Source: Zymomonas sp. (lineage in GTDB: Bacteria > Pseudomonadota > Alphaproteobacteria > Sphingomonadales > Sphingomonadaceae). Taken from it: a DNA stretch of 8,683 bases. Positions 1 to 6,228 of this stretch are shown here, piece by piece. Both the position numbers and the translations under genes were made by a program. The number at the start of each line of letters is the position of its first letter. Within the stretch, counting starts at the first letter, position 1. The stretch lies in assembly GCA_027489105.1 (NCBI GenBank), contig JAIYAJ010000278.1, positions 1 to 8,683 of the forward strand, in the 5' to 3' direction. The notes under the pieces are model-generated. The model was given only the letters and a program-made list of their open reading frames with translations. It did no database searches and was not told where the DNA came from.

Positions 1-1186
1 CGCGCGCCGCTGCGACTTCGGCGGCCGTGAAGGCGGTGCCGGGCGCGAGCGGCGCATCCTCGGCGACGCCGGTCACGAAATAGGCGACGCCCAGGCCGCG
101 ATCGCGGTCGATCCACAACCCTGAGCGCAGGCCATAGGCCTCGCCCGCATGGCCGACCCAGGGGCGGCCGTCACCGAACAGGTCGTCGGCGCAGCCTGCC
201 ACTCCGGTCGTGAGCGTCTGGCTGGCGAGGCCATAGCGGCAGATCGAACCGGCGGTCGTCTCGCCGGTGACGCCGTTGCTGCCATCATAGGTCCACAGCG
301 GGCGGAGCAGCAGGTCGACCGAGGCGGGCTTGAGGAAGCGCCGTCCACCCGACCGGCCCTCGTTCAGCAGCATCTGTCCGATCCGTGCCAGATCGCGCGC
401 CGAGATGCGCAGGCCCCCCTGCGGTGAGAAGAGCGCGCCGTTCGCGCCGGGCTGCCAGCGGTTCAGGTCGCAGCCACCGTCGCGTGCCGGCACGACCGGG
501 CAGGCGGGGCGCCGGCCGCCATCGTCGTCGCGCACCCCCTTGCCTGAGGCGTCGTAGAGCGTGACCGCCCGCGCGATGGTGGCATCGTCGCAGCTTGCCC
601 AGTTGAAGCAGGCGCGCAGCCTCAAGGGGCGCAGTACCAGCCGCTGCATCAGGCGGTCGAAACGCTCCCCCGTCACCCGCTCCATCGCCGAGGCGACGAT
701 GGGGAAATTGATATTGGCATAGCGGAAATGGTCGCCGGGGCCGTGTGCCGCGTCCCATGCGGCCGGATCGGCGAGCGCCTCGCGCAGCGACCGGTCGAGC
801 GGCAGCGCATAGTCGATCCCGTCCACCAGCGACGCCCGGTGCGACAGCAGCAGCCGCAGGCTGATCGGGCGATCGGGAAAGGCGGGGTTGCGCAACCGCC
901 AGCCGAGATAGGTCGAGACATCGGTGTCGAGGTCGAGCCGGCCTTGCTCGACCAGCCGCAGCACGCCGATGGCGACGACCAGCTTGCTGATCGAGGCGAT
1001 GCGGACCGGATCGTCGGCGGTCACGCGGCGACCGCTGCGGCGGTCGGCCACCCCCCGGCTTATGGGCGTCGCCAGCGCATGGTTCGTGAAGCCTAGGCGA
1101 ACCGAGGCGAAGTCCATAGGTTCGGCGGCGAGCGGGGCCGCGAGCAGCGACCCGGAAATTATCAGCAGGCGGGCGGCGATGCGCAT
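1..1186 (-). CDS. Secreted serine hydrolase, beta-lactamase/DD-peptidase class C-like (3' end outside window)
   Basis: I read this by translating the minus strand from an ATG at 1186; the frame stays open to the left edge (395 codons), so the C-terminus lies outside. Residues 1-21 form a signal peptide (basic MRIAAR, hydrophobic core, likely cut near Ala-Ala), placing the protein in the periplasm. The penicillin-binding fold signature is complete: SxxK as S65-I-S-K68 (nucleophile and base), YxN as Y156-A-N158, and HAG at 346-348 in the position of the third (KTG) box. An HxG third box is typical of esterase/peptidase-like members of Pfam PF00144 rather than true AmpC, so hydrolysis of peptides, esters or cell-wall material is likelier than drug resistance; that is inference. 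No strong Shine-Dalgarno precedes the ATG. An ATG at 1197 is in another frame. Its start faces the divergent MBL hydrolase gene with only 25 bp between. Confidence 0.88.
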   Translation of the reverse strand, partial: MRIAARLLIISGSLLAAPLAAEPMDFASVRLGFTNHALATPISRGVADRRSGRRVTADDPVRIASISKLVVAIGVLRLVEQGRLDLDTDVSTYLGWRLRNPAFPDRPISLRLLLSHRASLVDGIDYALPLDRSLREALADPAAWDAAHGPGDHFRYANINFPIVASAMERVTGERFDRLMQRLVLRPLRLRACFNWASCDDATIARAVTLYDASGKGVRDDDGGRRPACPVVPARDGGCDLNRWQPGANGALFSPQGGLRISARDLARIGQMLLNEGRSGGRRFLKPASVDLLLRPLWTYDGSNGVTGETTAGSICRYGLASQTLTTGVAGCADDLFGDGRPWVGHAGEAYGLRSGLWIDRDRGLGVAYFVTGVAEDAPLAPGTAFTAAEVAAAR

Positions 1187-1211
1187 CGTCCGATCATGGA
1201 AGGGTTAGCGG

Positions 1212-2303
1212 GTGCAGGCAATCCGTCGTTTGGCGCGCTGGACGGGATGGGCGCTGCTCGCGCTTGTCCTGCTGGGCGGGCTGTTCTGGCTCACGCGCGG
1301 CTATTGGCTCGACCGGATCTATTATCGCGGGCCGGCCAGCGATCATTATGACGGACATCGTTTCCGCAACCCGACCGGCGACGGGGGCCAGGTCAAACCG
1401 TTCAAGGTCGGTATCGACCGGCTGTGGCGCACCGCGACGGGGCAGCGCGGCGACGTCTGGCCGGAGACGATCGCGGTCACACCCTCGCGTCCGCCCGCCC
1501 GCGTCGAGGGTGCCGCGATCCGCGCGACCTGGGTCGGACATGCGACCGTGCTGATCCAGACGCAGGGCCTGAACATCCTGACCGACCCGATCTGGTCCGA
1601 TGTCGCCGGCCCCTGGAACCGCGTCGGTCCGCGCCGCGTGCGGGCGCCCGGCGTGCGGTTCGAGGATTTGCCGCCTATCGACCTCGTCCTCGTCAGCCAC
1701 AATCATTATGATCATATGGATCTGCCGACGCTGCGGCGACTGTGGCAGCGCGACCGGCCGCTGATCGTGACGGGTCTGGGCAATGACAGCATCCTGCGCG
1801 ACGCCGGCATTGCCGCGCAGGCGCGCGATTGGGGCGGGCGCTTGGCGGTCCGGCCCGGCGTGTCGGTGATCGTCGAGCGGGTCCAGCATTGGAGTTCGCG
1901 CTGGGGCGAGGACCGCAACCGCGCGCTGTGGAGCGGGTTCACCGTCACCCTGCCGGGTGGCAACATCTTCTTTGCCGGCGACACCGGCTGGGGCGACGGC
2001 AGCTGGCCGCGTGACGCGGCGGGGCATGGACCCTTCCGCCTCGCCGTCCTGCCGATCGGTGCCTATCATCCGCGCGAGGTGTTCGGCCAAAGCCATGTCG
2101 ATCCGGCCGAGGCGGTACGCGTGCTGGGCGTGCTCGGGGCGCCCAAGGCGCTCGGCATCCACTGGGGTACGTTCCACCTGACCGATGAAGGGCCCGACGT
2201 ACCGCCGCGCGAATTGGTCGCACAAAGCAAAGCGGCCGGCGTTGCCGCCGACCGCTTCGTCACGATCCAGCCCGGCCAGGCGATCGAGATCGCCGGCCGG
2301 TGA
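1212..2303 (+). CDS. Membrane-anchored MBL-fold hydrolase, NAPE-PLD/RomA-like
   Basis: A 363-residue metallo-beta-lactamase-fold protein. Start is GTG at 1212, supported by GGAAGGG at 1198-1204 with a 7-base spacer. Residues 12-28 are one hydrophobic helix after basic residues, so the enzyme is probably tethered to the inner membrane with its domain outside. Metal ligands are all visible: HNHYDH at 163-168 (H163, H165, D167, H168), H226, D257 in AGDTGW, and H317 in GIHWGT. Their spacing (63, 31, 60 residues between successive anchor ligands) closely matches mammalian N-acylphosphatidylethanolamine phospholipase D (H185, H253, D284, H343), so the family assignment is firm. Bacterial relatives are annotated as NAPE-PLD-like or outer-membrane protein RomA; whether the substrate here is a lipid is inference. 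The stop lies 6 bp before the convergent stop of the next gene, leaving no room for an intergenic terminator. Confidence 0.92.
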   Translation: MQAIRRLARWTGWALLALVLLGGLFWLTRGYWLDRIYYRGPASDHYDGHRFRNPTGDGGQVKPFKVGIDRLWRTATGQRGDVWPETIAVTPSRPPARVEGAAIRATWVGHATVLIQTQGLNILTDPIWSDVAGPWNRVGPRRVRAPGVRFEDLPPIDLVLVSHNHYDHMDLPTLRRLWQRDRPLIVTGLGNDSILRDAGIAAQARDWGGRLAVRPGVSVIVERVQHWSSRWGEDRNRALWSGFTVTLPGGNIFFAGDTGWGDGSWPRDAAGHGPFRLAVLPIGAYHPREVFGQSHVDPAEAVRVLGVLGAPKALGIHWGTFHLTDEGPDVPPRELVAQSKAAGVAADRFVTIQPGQAIEIAGR

Positions 2304-2309
2304 TGACCC

Positions 2310-2597
2310 TTACTTGAGCTTGCGGACCTCGGCGGCGGTCAGCGAGGTCGTCACGCCGTTGTCGGCCTTGGTGAGCGTGCCGATCGCCAGCGTCGCCATC
2401 TTCGCGTCGTTGATGACGACGATCGCGGCCGGCGCGCCGTCGGCGCCCTTCTTGACCTCATAGACGCGGCCGAGCTTCTTGCCGTCGGCGCTGGTCACCA
2501 GCATGCCGTTCTTGACGGTGAGGGCTTCCTGCGCAAGCGCGGCGCCCGAAAGGCCGAGCGAGGAGACGATGGCGGCGGCGATGATGATGGAACGCAT
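2310..2597 (-). CDS. Small secreted protein, possibly PRC-barrel-like
   Basis: A 95-residue protein with a clear signal peptide: MRS, a hydrophobic stretch to about residue 21, and an ALA|QE-type cleavage site near residues 20-23. The mature part (about 72 residues) has alternating beta-like segments around a DGKKLGRVYEV stretch and ends in a lysine-rich tail. That DG-x-x-LGxV pattern recalls PRC-barrel domains (also found in small stress or envelope proteins), but the resemblance is weak and I do not assign a function. The start ATG (2597-2595) has GGAG nine bases upstream on the minus strand. It is convergent with the MBL-hydrolase gene (6-bp gap) and has a long lower-G+C leader region behind it, so it is probably transcribed alone. 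It contains no cysteine or recognisable catalytic motif. Existence as a gene is well supported; identity is not. Confidence 0.8.
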   Translation of the reverse strand: MRSIIIAAAIVSSLGLSGAALAQEALTVKNGMLVTSADGKKLGRVYEVKKGADGAPAAIVVINDAKMATLAIGTLTKADNGVTTSLTAAEVRKLK

Positions 2598-2893
2598 CGG
2601 TGCAAACTCCGTTATGAAAATGCCTGAGGCGATGCATCTGCCGACCCGTTCGGCGCACCGCTATGGGGACACTATCGTCGCTTAGTGCCGCAAAATCTTA
2701 TGGCGTACTCCCATTTGGGTATCGCTTTATTCGCTTTGCGGCATCGCGGCATGAGTGGATTGATTCGGAACCATCTTTCCGAAAATCTATCGCGATGGAT
2801 TATCGGTGCTTTTTCGCGAACTCTGCCCTGTGTGCGCCGCGACATATGCCCGAATCGAACGTTGTGCACTGCATTAAAGGACAGGTGTGCAGA
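2598..2893. other. Non-coding interval of lower G+C between the small secreted protein and kgtP
   Basis: This 296-bp stretch separates the start of the small secreted protein from the stop of the symporter. It should hold the promoter of the former and the 3' untranslated region of the latter. The part from about 2690 to 2880 looks near 50% G+C against roughly two-thirds in the flanks. The short frames crossing it have no family resemblance, no good ribosome site and no codon bias like the neighbours. A hairpin of 7 bp (TTCGGAA/TTCCGAA, loop of 6) lies at 2764-2783. I find no convincing -35/-10 pair and no T-run terminator. It may be plain regulatory DNA or the worn remains of an acquired segment. 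Confidence 0.5.
2764..2783. repeat. 7-bp inverted repeat (TTCGGAA-N6-TTCCGAA)
   Basis: Left arm 2764-2770, loop CCATCT 2771-2776, right arm 2777-2783; an imperfect extension (GAT/ATC with extra A residues) lengthens the stem. It lies about 110 bases beyond the stop of kgtP and about 170 bases upstream of the small secreted protein start. No run of T follows on either strand, so it is a poor intrinsic terminator; it could be an operator or chance. Confidence 0.35.
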
Positions 2894-4183
2894 TTATCGG
2901 TCCGAGCGCGCCGTCTGCCAGCGGGTTTCAGGAAGAAACAGCGTCGTCACCAGCGCGACGCCCATGCAGCCGGTGACATACCAGAAGAAGGCGCTTTCCA
3001 CGCCGGCGCTCTTGAAGCCCAGCGCGACCGATTCCGCTGTACCGCCGAAGATCGCCTGGCTGACGGCATAGGGCAGGCCCACGCCCAGCGCGCGGATGTG
3101 CGGGGGGAAGAGTTCGGCCTTGACGACCGCGCTGGTGGCGCTTGAACCCGAGATGATCAGATAGGCGACGCAGAGCAGCAGGAAGGCCTCGACCATGCCA
3201 TCGGCGCGGCCCAGCGCGGTGAAGAGCGGTACCGTGCCGATGATGCCGCCGATCCAGCACCAATAGAGCAGGGGCTTGCGCCCGACCTTGTCCGACAGCG
3301 CGCCGAGCATCGGTTGGATCACCACATAGAAAATCAGCGCGGCCGAGCAGATCAGCGAGGCCTTGTCCTTGGCGAAGCCGGCACTGCCCACCAGATATTT
3401 CTGCATATAGGTGGTGAAGGCATAGAAGCTGACATTGCTGCCGATCGACAGGCCGAAGACCAGCGCGACCTGCTTCGGTCGCTCGCGCAGCAGGGTCAGC
3501 AGGCCGCCCTTGCGCCGCCCGCGGTCGCTCTCCTCGACGAAGTCGGGGGTCTCGTCGATCCCGCGCCGCAGCCAGAACACCGCCACGGCAAGGAGTGCGC
3601 CGGTCGCAAAGGCGAGCCGCCAGCCCCAGGCCTCGAGCTGCGCCTCGGTCAGGAAGAAAAATTGCAGCGTGACGAGCAGGCCGAGCGCCAGCAACTGTCC
3701 GGCGATCAGCGTCACATATTGAAAGCTAGACCAGAAGCCGCGTTTGTCGGGCGGGGCGATCTCGGTCAGATAGGTGGCCGCCGTGCCGAACTCGCCGCCC
3801 AGGCTCAGTCCCTGTGCCATCCGCGCAAAGGTCAGCAGGACCGGCGCCCAGATTCCGATCGTCGCATAGGTCGGCGCGCAGGTGATGATCAGCGATCCCG
3901 CGCACATCAGCGTGATCGACCAGGTCAGCGCGCTCTTGCGCCCATAGCGGTCGGCCAGCATGCCGAGCAGCCATCCGCCCAGCGGCCGCATGAGAAAGCC
4001 GATCGCGAAGACGACGCTGGTGGACAGCAGCTGCGCGGTCGGGTCGCTCGCCGGAAAGAAGCTCTGCGCGAAATAGAGCGAGAAGGCCGAATAGATATAC
4101 CAGTCGTACCATTCGACGAGATTGCCGAGCGAACCGCCGATGACCGACCGGATCGGGCGGCGTGGACTGGACTGGGCCTGCAA
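2894..4183 (-). CDS. kgtP: MHS-family MFS symporter, 2-oxoglutarate/dicarboxylate permease-like
   Basis: A 429-residue inner-membrane transporter that probably imports 2-oxoglutarate or a related organic acid with protons. It keeps the signature of the metabolite:H+ symporter family: SLGNLVEWYDW near residues 18-28, the cytoplasmic loop 2-3 motif GMLADRYGRK at 74-83, its repeat GALSDKVGRK at 294-303, and RMAQGLSLGGEFG at 121-133. From memory it aligns with E. coli KgtP (432 residues) over nearly its whole length, including FQYVTLI, FTTYMQKYLV, RALGVGL and AFFWYVT, so the symbol is reasonable although the exact substrate is inferred. The start is TTG (4183-4181): a strong GGGGAGG at 4191-4197 sits 7 bases upstream, and there is no in-frame ATG before residue 65, inside a transmembrane segment. 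A 10-bp-phased triple repeat lies 50-77 bases upstream and may control it. It appears monocistronic. Confidence 0.9.
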   Translation of the reverse strand: MQAQSSPRRPIRSVIGGSLGNLVEWYDWYIYSAFSLYFAQSFFPASDPTAQLLSTSVVFAIGFLMRPLGGWLLGMLADRYGRKSALTWSITLMCAGSLIITCAPTYATIGIWAPVLLTFARMAQGLSLGGEFGTAATYLTEIAPPDKRGFWSSFQYVTLIAGQLLALGLLVTLQFFFLTEAQLEAWGWRLAFATGALLAVAVFWLRRGIDETPDFVEESDRGRRKGGLLTLLRERPKQVALVFGLSIGSNVSFYAFTTYMQKYLVGSAGFAKDKASLICSAALIFYVVIQPMLGALSDKVGRKPLLYWCWIGGIIGTVPLFTALGRADGMVEAFLLLCVAYLIISGSSATSAVVKAELFPPHIRALGVGLPYAVSQAIFGGTAESVALGFKSAGVESAFFWYVTGCMGVALVTTLFLPETRWQTARSDR

Positions 4184-4190
4184 GATGGAT

Positions 4191-4197
4191 CCTCCCC
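4191..4197 (-). promoter_or_regulatory. Strong ribosome-binding site fixing the TTG start of kgtP
   Basis: On the minus strand GGGGAGG lies 7 bases before a TTG codon and not at a useful distance from any ATG or GTG in this frame. It therefore decides the start of the symporter in favour of TTG. Confidence 0.75.
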
Positions 4198-4232
4198 GCT
4201 GTCGCGACGGTGGCTGTCTGCCGGGAAAGCGG

Positions 4233-4260
4233 AGGCGTGACTAGGCGTGAATTGGCGTAT
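4233..4260. promoter_or_regulatory. Three GGCGT repeats at exact 10-bp spacing upstream of kgtP (candidate operator)
   Basis: GGCGT occurs at 4234-4238, 4244-4248 and 4254-4258. The first two are longer perfect copies, AGGCGTGA at 4233-4240 and 4243-4250. A 10-bp period puts all three on the same face of the helix, as for tandemly bound response regulators or activators. The array lies 50-77 bases upstream of the kgtP TTG, around or just behind where a promoter would be. Known organic-acid transporters are often under two-component control, but no regulator gene is in the window, so the link is inference. Confidence 0.45.
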
Positions 4261-4272
4261 TGGGGAAAGGGG

Positions 4273-4520
4273 GCGAATGTCCGGATCGGAAAATCGCCCG
4301 ATGCGGCCGTGCTGGCCAACAGTTCTCGGCGATCCTGGCGAAGCGGGGCTTCGACGAGCTGGCGATCAGCGTTCATCATGCGCGCGTCGCCGGGGAAATG
4401 AACATTCCCCACAAGGACCCCTTCGACCGTCTGCTGATCGCTCAGGCGCAGTCGGAGGACATGGTGCTCATATCGAACGAGGCGCTGTTCGATGGCTTCG
4501 CGGTCAAGCGCTTATGGTAG
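4273..4520 (+). pseudogene. Remnant of a VapC-type PIN-domain toxin, truncated and frameshifted
   Basis: The frame ending at TAG 4518-4520 encodes a typical VapC C-terminal half: RGFDELAISVHHA, then HKDPFDRLLIAQAQ (the conserved acidic DPFDR segment), then SNEALFDG and a closing VKRLW. Upstream, the familiar middle of the same family (ANVRIGKSPDAAVLAN) appears in a different frame from about 4273. Adding one base around 4318-4320 joins the two frames into a continuous VapC-like stretch (LANQFSAILAKRGF), so a single-base deletion is likely. The N-terminal third, including the first catalytic Asp (LLDTH-type motif) and the WE motif, is absent: the sequence before 4273 does not match. No antitoxin (VapB/Phd-like) gene is nearby. 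VapC toxins are Mg-dependent RNases; this copy lacks half its active site and should be dead. An 86-codon frame opening with TTG at 4260 exists but its first 20 codons look unrelated. Confidence 0.8.
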
Positions 4521-4569
4521 AATTTTAAGGATGCACTTCACAAAGCTGGCGCACGGCGCAGATCTTAGA

Positions 4570-4599
4570 GCCGCCGCCGCCGACGACGACGACGACGAC
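4570..4599. repeat. Trinucleotide tract (GCC)4(GAC)6
   Basis: Four GCC units (4570-4581) run directly into six GAC units (4582-4599). Read on the minus strand this is six valine codons then four glycine codons; on the plus strand it is an Ala-Asp run. It sits in the 123-bp gap between the toxin remnant and the stop of the AhpD-like gene. No frame through it has a convincing start and ribosome site, so I treat it as simple-sequence DNA that may change length by slippage. Confidence 0.7.
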
Positions 4600-4643
4600 G
4601 ATCGAAGGTTCGGCGACGATAGCACCCTTAACTGCCCAATGCT

Positions 4644-5225
4644 CTACGCTGCAGCTTCGACCAGAGTCCTTGCCGCAGGACGGAAGGGGCAGGTCTCCTC
4701 CTTCTCGGCCATGTCGAAGACGAACAGCATCTTTGCCAGACCGCCGAGATAGCTCATGACCGTGCCAAGCTCGAGGATCTGCGCATCGTCGAAGTGCTTG
4801 TGCAGCTTGGCGTAAAGCTCGGGTTCGAGATGCCCCTGAATGTTGGTCATCAGGAATTCGTCAGCCAGTTCGAGCACCGCGATCTCGACATCGCTGAAGA
4901 TCGATCGATCGCCCTCAATGGCATTCAACTGCTCTTCGCTGTAGCCGACTTCCTTGGCGCCGATGGTGTTGCCCAGGTTGCAGCTGCGGCAGCCGTGACC
5001 GAGGCTCATGCGCAGCCGGGCAAGATGCTTGAGTTTGACGTCGACGCGCCCGCCGTAGAATATCTTCTCGTAGAAATCGACCATGGTGAAGTCGAGAAGT
5101 TCCGGTGCGTGGGCGCCTTTCTCGATGAATCCGGCCTGGCCCGTCAGTTTATAGACGAAGTCCCAGTCCTGCTGGAGCTTGGGAGACAGTTCGTCCCGGC
5201 GGAAACTCTTGATCGTATCGGCCAT
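4644..5225 (-). CDS. AhpD/carboxymuconolactone decarboxylase-like protein with CxxC but no partner histidine
   Basis: A 193-residue soluble, helical protein. The central segment LRMSLGHGCRSCNLGN (71-86) followed by GAKEVGYSEEQLNAI matches the core of the AhpD-like/CMD superfamily (PF02627), where a CxxC pair and a nearby His form a thiol redox or proton-relay centre. Here C79 and C82 are present, but the position four after the second Cys, normally His, is N86. Length is close to the family norm. Members reduce peroxiredoxins (AhpD), act as decarboxylases, or have unknown roles; the lost His makes canonical AhpD chemistry doubtful. The start ATG (5225-5223) has AGGAGA at 5232-5237, 6 bases from the start codon. 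A perfect inverted repeat begins 30 bp upstream, suggesting a dedicated regulator. It ends in a run of Ala and has no neighbour in operon. No peroxiredoxin gene is in view. Confidence 0.85.
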   Translation of the reverse strand: MADTIKSFRRDELSPKLQQDWDFVYKLTGQAGFIEKGAHAPELLDFTMVDFYEKIFYGGRVDVKLKHLARLRMSLGHGCRSCNLGNTIGAKEVGYSEEQLNAIEGDRSIFSDVEIAVLELADEFLMTNIQGHLEPELYAKLHKHFDDAQILELGTVMSYLGGLAKMLFVFDMAEKEETCPFRPAARTLVEAAA

Positions 5226-5255
5226 GCATCTTCTCCTGTCTACGCCGCTGGTTCG

Positions 5256-5280
5256 ATCATGCAGTGTTTTTCTGCATGAT
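5256..5280. promoter_or_regulatory. Perfect 9-bp inverted repeat ATCATGCAG-N7-CTGCATGAT, candidate operator
   Basis: Left arm 5256-5264, spacer TGTTTTT, right arm 5272-5280. It lies 31-55 bases upstream of the AhpD-like start, where a repressor would cover the promoter or initial transcribed region. A further half-site ATGCAG occurs at 5294-5299, and CATATAG on the minus strand next to it could serve as a -10. The dyad resembles operators of dimeric regulators (TetR, MarR, GntR classes), but I cannot name which. The loop T-run lies inside the hairpin rather than after it, arguing against an intrinsic terminator. Confidence 0.55.
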
Positions 5281-5328
5281 TTCAGCAGTCTATATGCAGG
5301 GAAGCTATCATGGCGGCGGTGCCCCCCG

Positions 5329-5348
5329 GCCTAGCCATTATGCTAGGC
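5329..5348 (-). terminator. Weak stem-loop downstream of the NAT gene
   Basis: GCCTAGC (5329-5335) and GCTAGGC (5342-5348) form a 7-bp stem with a 6-base loop, 53-72 bases beyond the NAT stop in the direction of transcription. No U-run follows on the transcript; a C/G-rich stretch does. It could slow polymerase or protect a 3' end, but it is not a classical intrinsic terminator. The rest of 5281-5400 shows no gene. Confidence 0.3.
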
Positions 5349-5400
5349 GCCTTGGCCCACATCGTTTCAGCCAGGCGTCGCCGAATTTCGGATAAGCCCC

Positions 5401-6228
5401 CTAAAACAGGCCCAGTCCCATCACCTCCACCTCGTCGAGGATCAGGCCGAAGACGAAGTTCAGGCGCAGGCGGTAGGCCTTGGCGCTTTCGATCTCGCTT
5501 TCGACCTGTTCCTTCGCGGTGTGGCGGACATAGCGGCGGTCGACGAGCGAGGCGAAGCCGCTGGGGAGGACCAGGCTGACGATCGTCTGGCTGGTGAAGC
5601 GGGTTTCGGGGCGGGTCGAGGTCCAGTGGTTGGACATTTCCAGATCGGCCGGAAATACGCGGTCGGTGGTGAAGCTGTACTGCCGTTCCCAGCCTCCGGC
5701 CCGGTCCGCGCCGGGGGCGAGGCGCTCGAGCGTCCAGCCATGGTCGGCATCGAGGCGCATGCGGAACAGCGCGCCGTCGGGGCCGGGGGTCTCGGCGCCG
5801 TCGCTGAGCGGCATGGGGGGCGCATAGCCGCCGCCGAAGCCGGCATCGGCGAGCCAGGTCTGCCCGCCGATCTCGACCAGATTGGCGGTGTGGGTGCGCG
5901 GCGGGAGGCCTTCGGTGCGCAGCCAGACGCGCGCGAGGATCGGCCGCGCCTCGAACCCGATCGCGTGCAGCGCGCGCAGGAACAGCTGGTTCTGCTCGAA
6001 ACAATAGCCGCCGCGGCGATGGTGGACGAGCTTGGCGAAGACATGGTCGGGATCGAGGCTGATCCCGCGCCCCAGCGAAATATCGATATTTTCGAACGGT
6101 ATGGTCAGCCGGTGCTGGCGCTGGAGGAAATCCATGCCGCCCCAGTCGGCCTCGGGCGCCTGTTTCAACCCGATCCGCGCGAGATAGGCGTCGAGGTCGA
6201 AATCGGCGGGGTTGGTCGTGTCGCTCAT
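5401..6228 (-). CDS. Arylamine N-acetyltransferase
   Basis: A 275-residue cytoplasmic enzyme of the NAT family (PF00797), which transfers acetyl from acetyl-CoA to arylamines, hydrazines or related acceptors through an acyl-cysteine. The Cys-His-Asp triad is intact: C76 in RRGGYCFEQN, H113 in RTHTANLVEI, D128 in WLADAGFGG. Spacings of 37 and 15 residues match Salmonella NAT (C69, H107, D122; 38 and 15). The N-terminal PFENIDISLG segment (44-53) is also diagnostic. Length is normal for bacterial NATs. The ATG (6228-6226) overlaps the TGA of the upstream DUF3617 gene as ATGA, so translation is probably coupled; only a weak AAGAA precedes it. The natural acceptor is unknown; such enzymes often modify aromatic xenobiotics or antibiotic precursors. 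No biosynthetic cluster lies around it, so a housekeeping or detoxifying role is the better guess. Confidence 0.95.
   Translation of the reverse strand: MSDTTNPADFDLDAYLARIGLKQAPEADWGGMDFLQRQHRLTIPFENIDISLGRGISLDPDHVFAKLVHHRRGGYCFEQNQLFLRALHAIGFEARPILARVWLRTEGLPPRTHTANLVEIGGQTWLADAGFGGGYAPPMPLSDGAETPGPDGALFRMRLDADHGWTLERLAPGADRAGGWERQYSFTTDRVFPADLEMSNHWTSTRPETRFTSQTIVSLVLPSGFASLVDRRYVRHTAKEQVESEIESAKAYRLRLNFVFGLILDEVEVMGLGLF

Noticed and set aside
1194..2225. Long minus-strand open frame opposite the MBL hydrolase
   Set aside because: It mirrors a gene with all catalytic ligands; its translation is rich in Arg/Pro/Asp/Gln low-information sequence, as expected from antisense of GC-rich coding DNA.
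2672..2869. Short minus-strand ORF (65 codons) in the low-G+C interval
   Set aside because: No ribosome site, no recognisable family, and codon use unlike the neighbours; could not be supported as a gene.
3314..4240. Long plus-strand open frame opposite kgtP
   Set aside because: Antisense shadow; the opposite strand encodes a full KgtP-like protein with family motifs, while this one is Gln/Arg/Ala-rich without domains.
3726..4412. Minus-strand frame of 228 codons overlapping the 5' part of kgtP in another frame
   Set aside because: Its C-terminal half is an out-of-frame reading of the transporter and its start region covers the toxin remnant; no motif.
4570..4643. ilv-type leader peptide on the minus strand
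   Set aside because: The Val6-Gly4 frame has no ATG, GTG or TTG upstream after the preceding gene's stop, no terminator/antiterminator fold that I can see, and no ilv gene follows.
4492..4752. Plus-strand ORF containing an Asp7 run
   Set aside because: It starts inside the toxin remnant, ends inside the antisense of the AhpD-like gene, and has no domain or good ribosome site.
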